A DNA stretch of 7,410 nucleotides from Betaproteobacteria bacterium UBA3031 (GTDB lineage: Bacteria > Pseudomonadota > Gammaproteobacteria > Burkholderiales > Eutrophovitaceae): NCBI GenBank assembly GCA_002367635.1, contig DFDI01000040.1, forward strand, positions 6,871 through 14,280, read 5' to 3'. The notes below the pieces were generated by a model. The model was not told where the DNA came from. It did no database searches and saw nothing but the letters and a program-made list of their open reading frames with translations. This document shows, one piece after another, positions 6,502-7,410 of this stretch (position 1 is its first letter; each line of letters starts with the position of its first letter). A program made the translations under genes and the position numbers.

Positions 6502-6741
6502 TTAACGACTATTTTTTGTTGGGCACTGGCCGCAGGCACCACAACCTTTGGCACTCTTACCACCTCGGTGACCGGCCGCCGTATCGGGTATCTTTATAAA
6601 ACTATGGGCTCGCGGAAACAATCTAAGAACTATTTGTGAAATAGCAACTTTTTGATTGGGAAGCCACCTATTCATGAGATAGATCAAACTACACGATACA
6701 ATCAACAGCAGAACGACAGATTCAATCACTTGATAAGACAT
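6502..6741 (-). CDS. Small FeoB-associated membrane protein with C-terminal CxxCxxC motif
   Basis: This 79-residue protein has one hydrophobic segment near its N-terminus (about residues 5-23) ending in NRWLP, a basic, weakly conserved-looking middle, and a Gly/Lys-rich tail with KGCGACGQCP, placing Cys67, Cys70 and Cys73 in CxxCxxC. Single-TM proteins with a Cys-rich tail next to feoB are known (FeoB_associated and DUF6587-type proteins), and this one fits that group by size, layout and position; I cannot confirm the exact family. The motif suggests binding of iron or an Fe-S cluster, or redox sensing, at the membrane near FeoB, perhaps in the role FeoC fills elsewhere (inference). The feoB stop TAG is part of its ribosome binding site: AGGTG (6752-6748) lies 6 bases before ATG 6741. 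ATG 6744 and GTG 6750 are in-frame alternatives with worse spacing. Coupling to feoB is therefore likely. Confidence 0.82.
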   Translation of the reverse strand: MSYQVIESVVLLLIVSCSLIYLMNRWLPNQKVAISQIVLRLFPRAHSFIKIPDTAAGHRGGKSAKGCGACGQCPTKNSR

Positions 6742-6747
6742 CATCCG

Positions 6748-6752
6748 CACCT
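6748..6752 (-). promoter_or_regulatory. Ribosome binding site AGGTG overlapping the feoB stop codon
   Basis: On the minus strand the feoB stop reads TAG followed by GTG, creating AGGTG across the gene junction. Spacing is 3 bases to ATG 6744 and 6 bases to ATG 6741, which favours the latter as start of the Cys-rich protein and suggests reinitiation by ribosomes finishing feoB. Confidence 0.5.
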
Positions 6753-7410
6753 AAGCAAGGAGTTGATAAACCAACAAGGACGCCAAATACGCTAGTCCAA
6801 ATAAATATGTCGTGGCGAATAGAACAACCTTCCATGATTGCGTTTCTTTTTTTATGACCGCTAATGTAGCTAAACACTGAGGTGCAAAAATGTACCAAAC
6901 GAGTAAGGACATTCCGGTTGCAAAACTCCAATCGGCAGCAATAATTGGTAACAGTTGGGCAGATGGGTCGTCAACACTTGCTGAGATCGCGTAGACCGTC
7001 CCCAGCGCGCTAACAGCTACCTCTCGAGCAGCCAATCCGGGTATCAACGCAACACAAATTTGCCAGTTAAACCCGAGCGGTTGGAATAACCATTCTATCC
7101 CATGACCAATTCGACCCGCAATACTGTAATCAATCGGAACACCAACCCACCCCTCCGGAGGAACTGGGTACGTTGACAGCACCCAAAGTATCACTGTGAT
7201 TGCCATAATCACCTTACCCACCCTTACGAGAAAAATACGTGCACGCCCCCACAATCCAAGCAGCACATCCCGCACATTAGGCAATCGATACGAAGGGAGC
7301 TCTAGCATTAACGTCTGAGCCTGGAGGCTACTACGTCTTATTTTTTTCATTACGAATGAGACGACAACCGCGCTGATGATTCCCGCAGCGTACAGAGCGA
7401 ACAAGGTCAG
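6751..7410 (-). CDS. feoB: FeoB ferrous iron transporter, C-terminal part (partial)
   Basis: The frame is open from the right edge to TAG 6753-6751, giving 219 residues that form the C-terminal membrane part of FeoB; the N-terminal G domain and first TM segments lie beyond the window. FeoB imports Fe(II) across the inner membrane. Visible are about five hydrophobic segments: FALYAAGIISAVVVSFVM near the edge; the conserved FeoB_C stretch with LELPSYRLPNVRDVLLGLW followed by VGKVIMAITVILWVLS; the Gate-domain segment ALIPGLAAREVAVSALGTVY, which holds a sequence typical of FeoB; WSFATGMSLLVWYIFAPQC running into LATLAVIKKET; and a last helix ending LLVYQLLA. The leftmost-reading codon at 7404 is TTG and is internal, not a start. 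The downstream Cys-rich gene begins immediately, so the two form a unit, and feoA would be expected upstream. A Fur-regulated promoter is expected but outside the window. Confidence 0.94.
   Translation of the reverse strand: MTLFALYAAGIISAVVVSFVMKKIRRSSLQAQTLMLELPSYRLPNVRDVLLGLWGRARIFLVRVGKVIMAITVILWVLSTYPVPPEGWVGVPIDYSIAGRIGHGIEWLFQPLGFNWQICVALIPGLAAREVAVSALGTVYAISASVDDPSAQLLPIIAADWSFATGMSLLVWYIFAPQCLATLAVIKKETQSWKVVLFATTYLFGLAYLASLLVYQLLA

Overview
The window holds eight genes and looks like chromosome from a Gram-negative proteobacterium, most likely a betaproteobacterium or close relative. The base composition is moderate (judged by eye, a little under half G+C). This placement rests on the homodimeric AceE-type 2-oxoacid dehydrogenase, a periplasmic TlpA-like thioredoxin with a Sec signal, and a FeoB followed by a small membrane protein with a CxxCxxC tail. 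It is inference from protein family, not a measured placement. Genes are tightly packed. I see no rRNA, tRNA, insertion sequence, CRISPR array or phage gene.

Left block (1-1020, minus strand): an Lrp/AsnC-family regulator is followed by a LOG-family nucleotide phosphoribohydrolase that runs off the left edge. Their stop and start overlap as ATGA, so they are probably one translationally coupled unit. The 159-base gap 1021-1179 is AT-rich and divergent. It serves both the regulator and the large gene to its right, and holds a perfect 8-base inverted repeat with half-site centres about 22 bases apart.

Central block (1180-5339, plus strand): a full-length AceE-type E1 subunit (898 residues) is followed by a secreted TlpA/thioredoxin-like protein and then, after 92 bases, a DmpE/XylJ-type 2-oxopent-4-enoate hydratase. 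No E2 (aceF) or E3 (lpd) gene follows the E1 gene. An E1 gene divergent from an Lrp-type regulator and lacking its own E2/E3 recalls the mdeR-mdeB arrangement of Pseudomonas putida (2-oxobutyrate dehydrogenase E1) at least as much as a standard pdh operon. The substrate should therefore be treated as open.

Right block (5351-7410, minus strand): an old-yellow-enzyme family NADH:flavin oxidoreductase converges on the hydratase gene with 11 bases between stop codons. Upstream of it in the same direction lie a small one-TM protein with a CxxCxxC tail and the C-terminal third or so of FeoB, the ferrous iron transporter. FeoB and the Cys-rich protein clearly form a pair; the flavoenzyme may or may not belong to that unit.

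The most interesting points are the regulator/orphan-E1 pair with its candidate operator, and the FeoB-linked Cys-rich membrane peptide. I found no convincing evidence of a wholly new multi-gene system.
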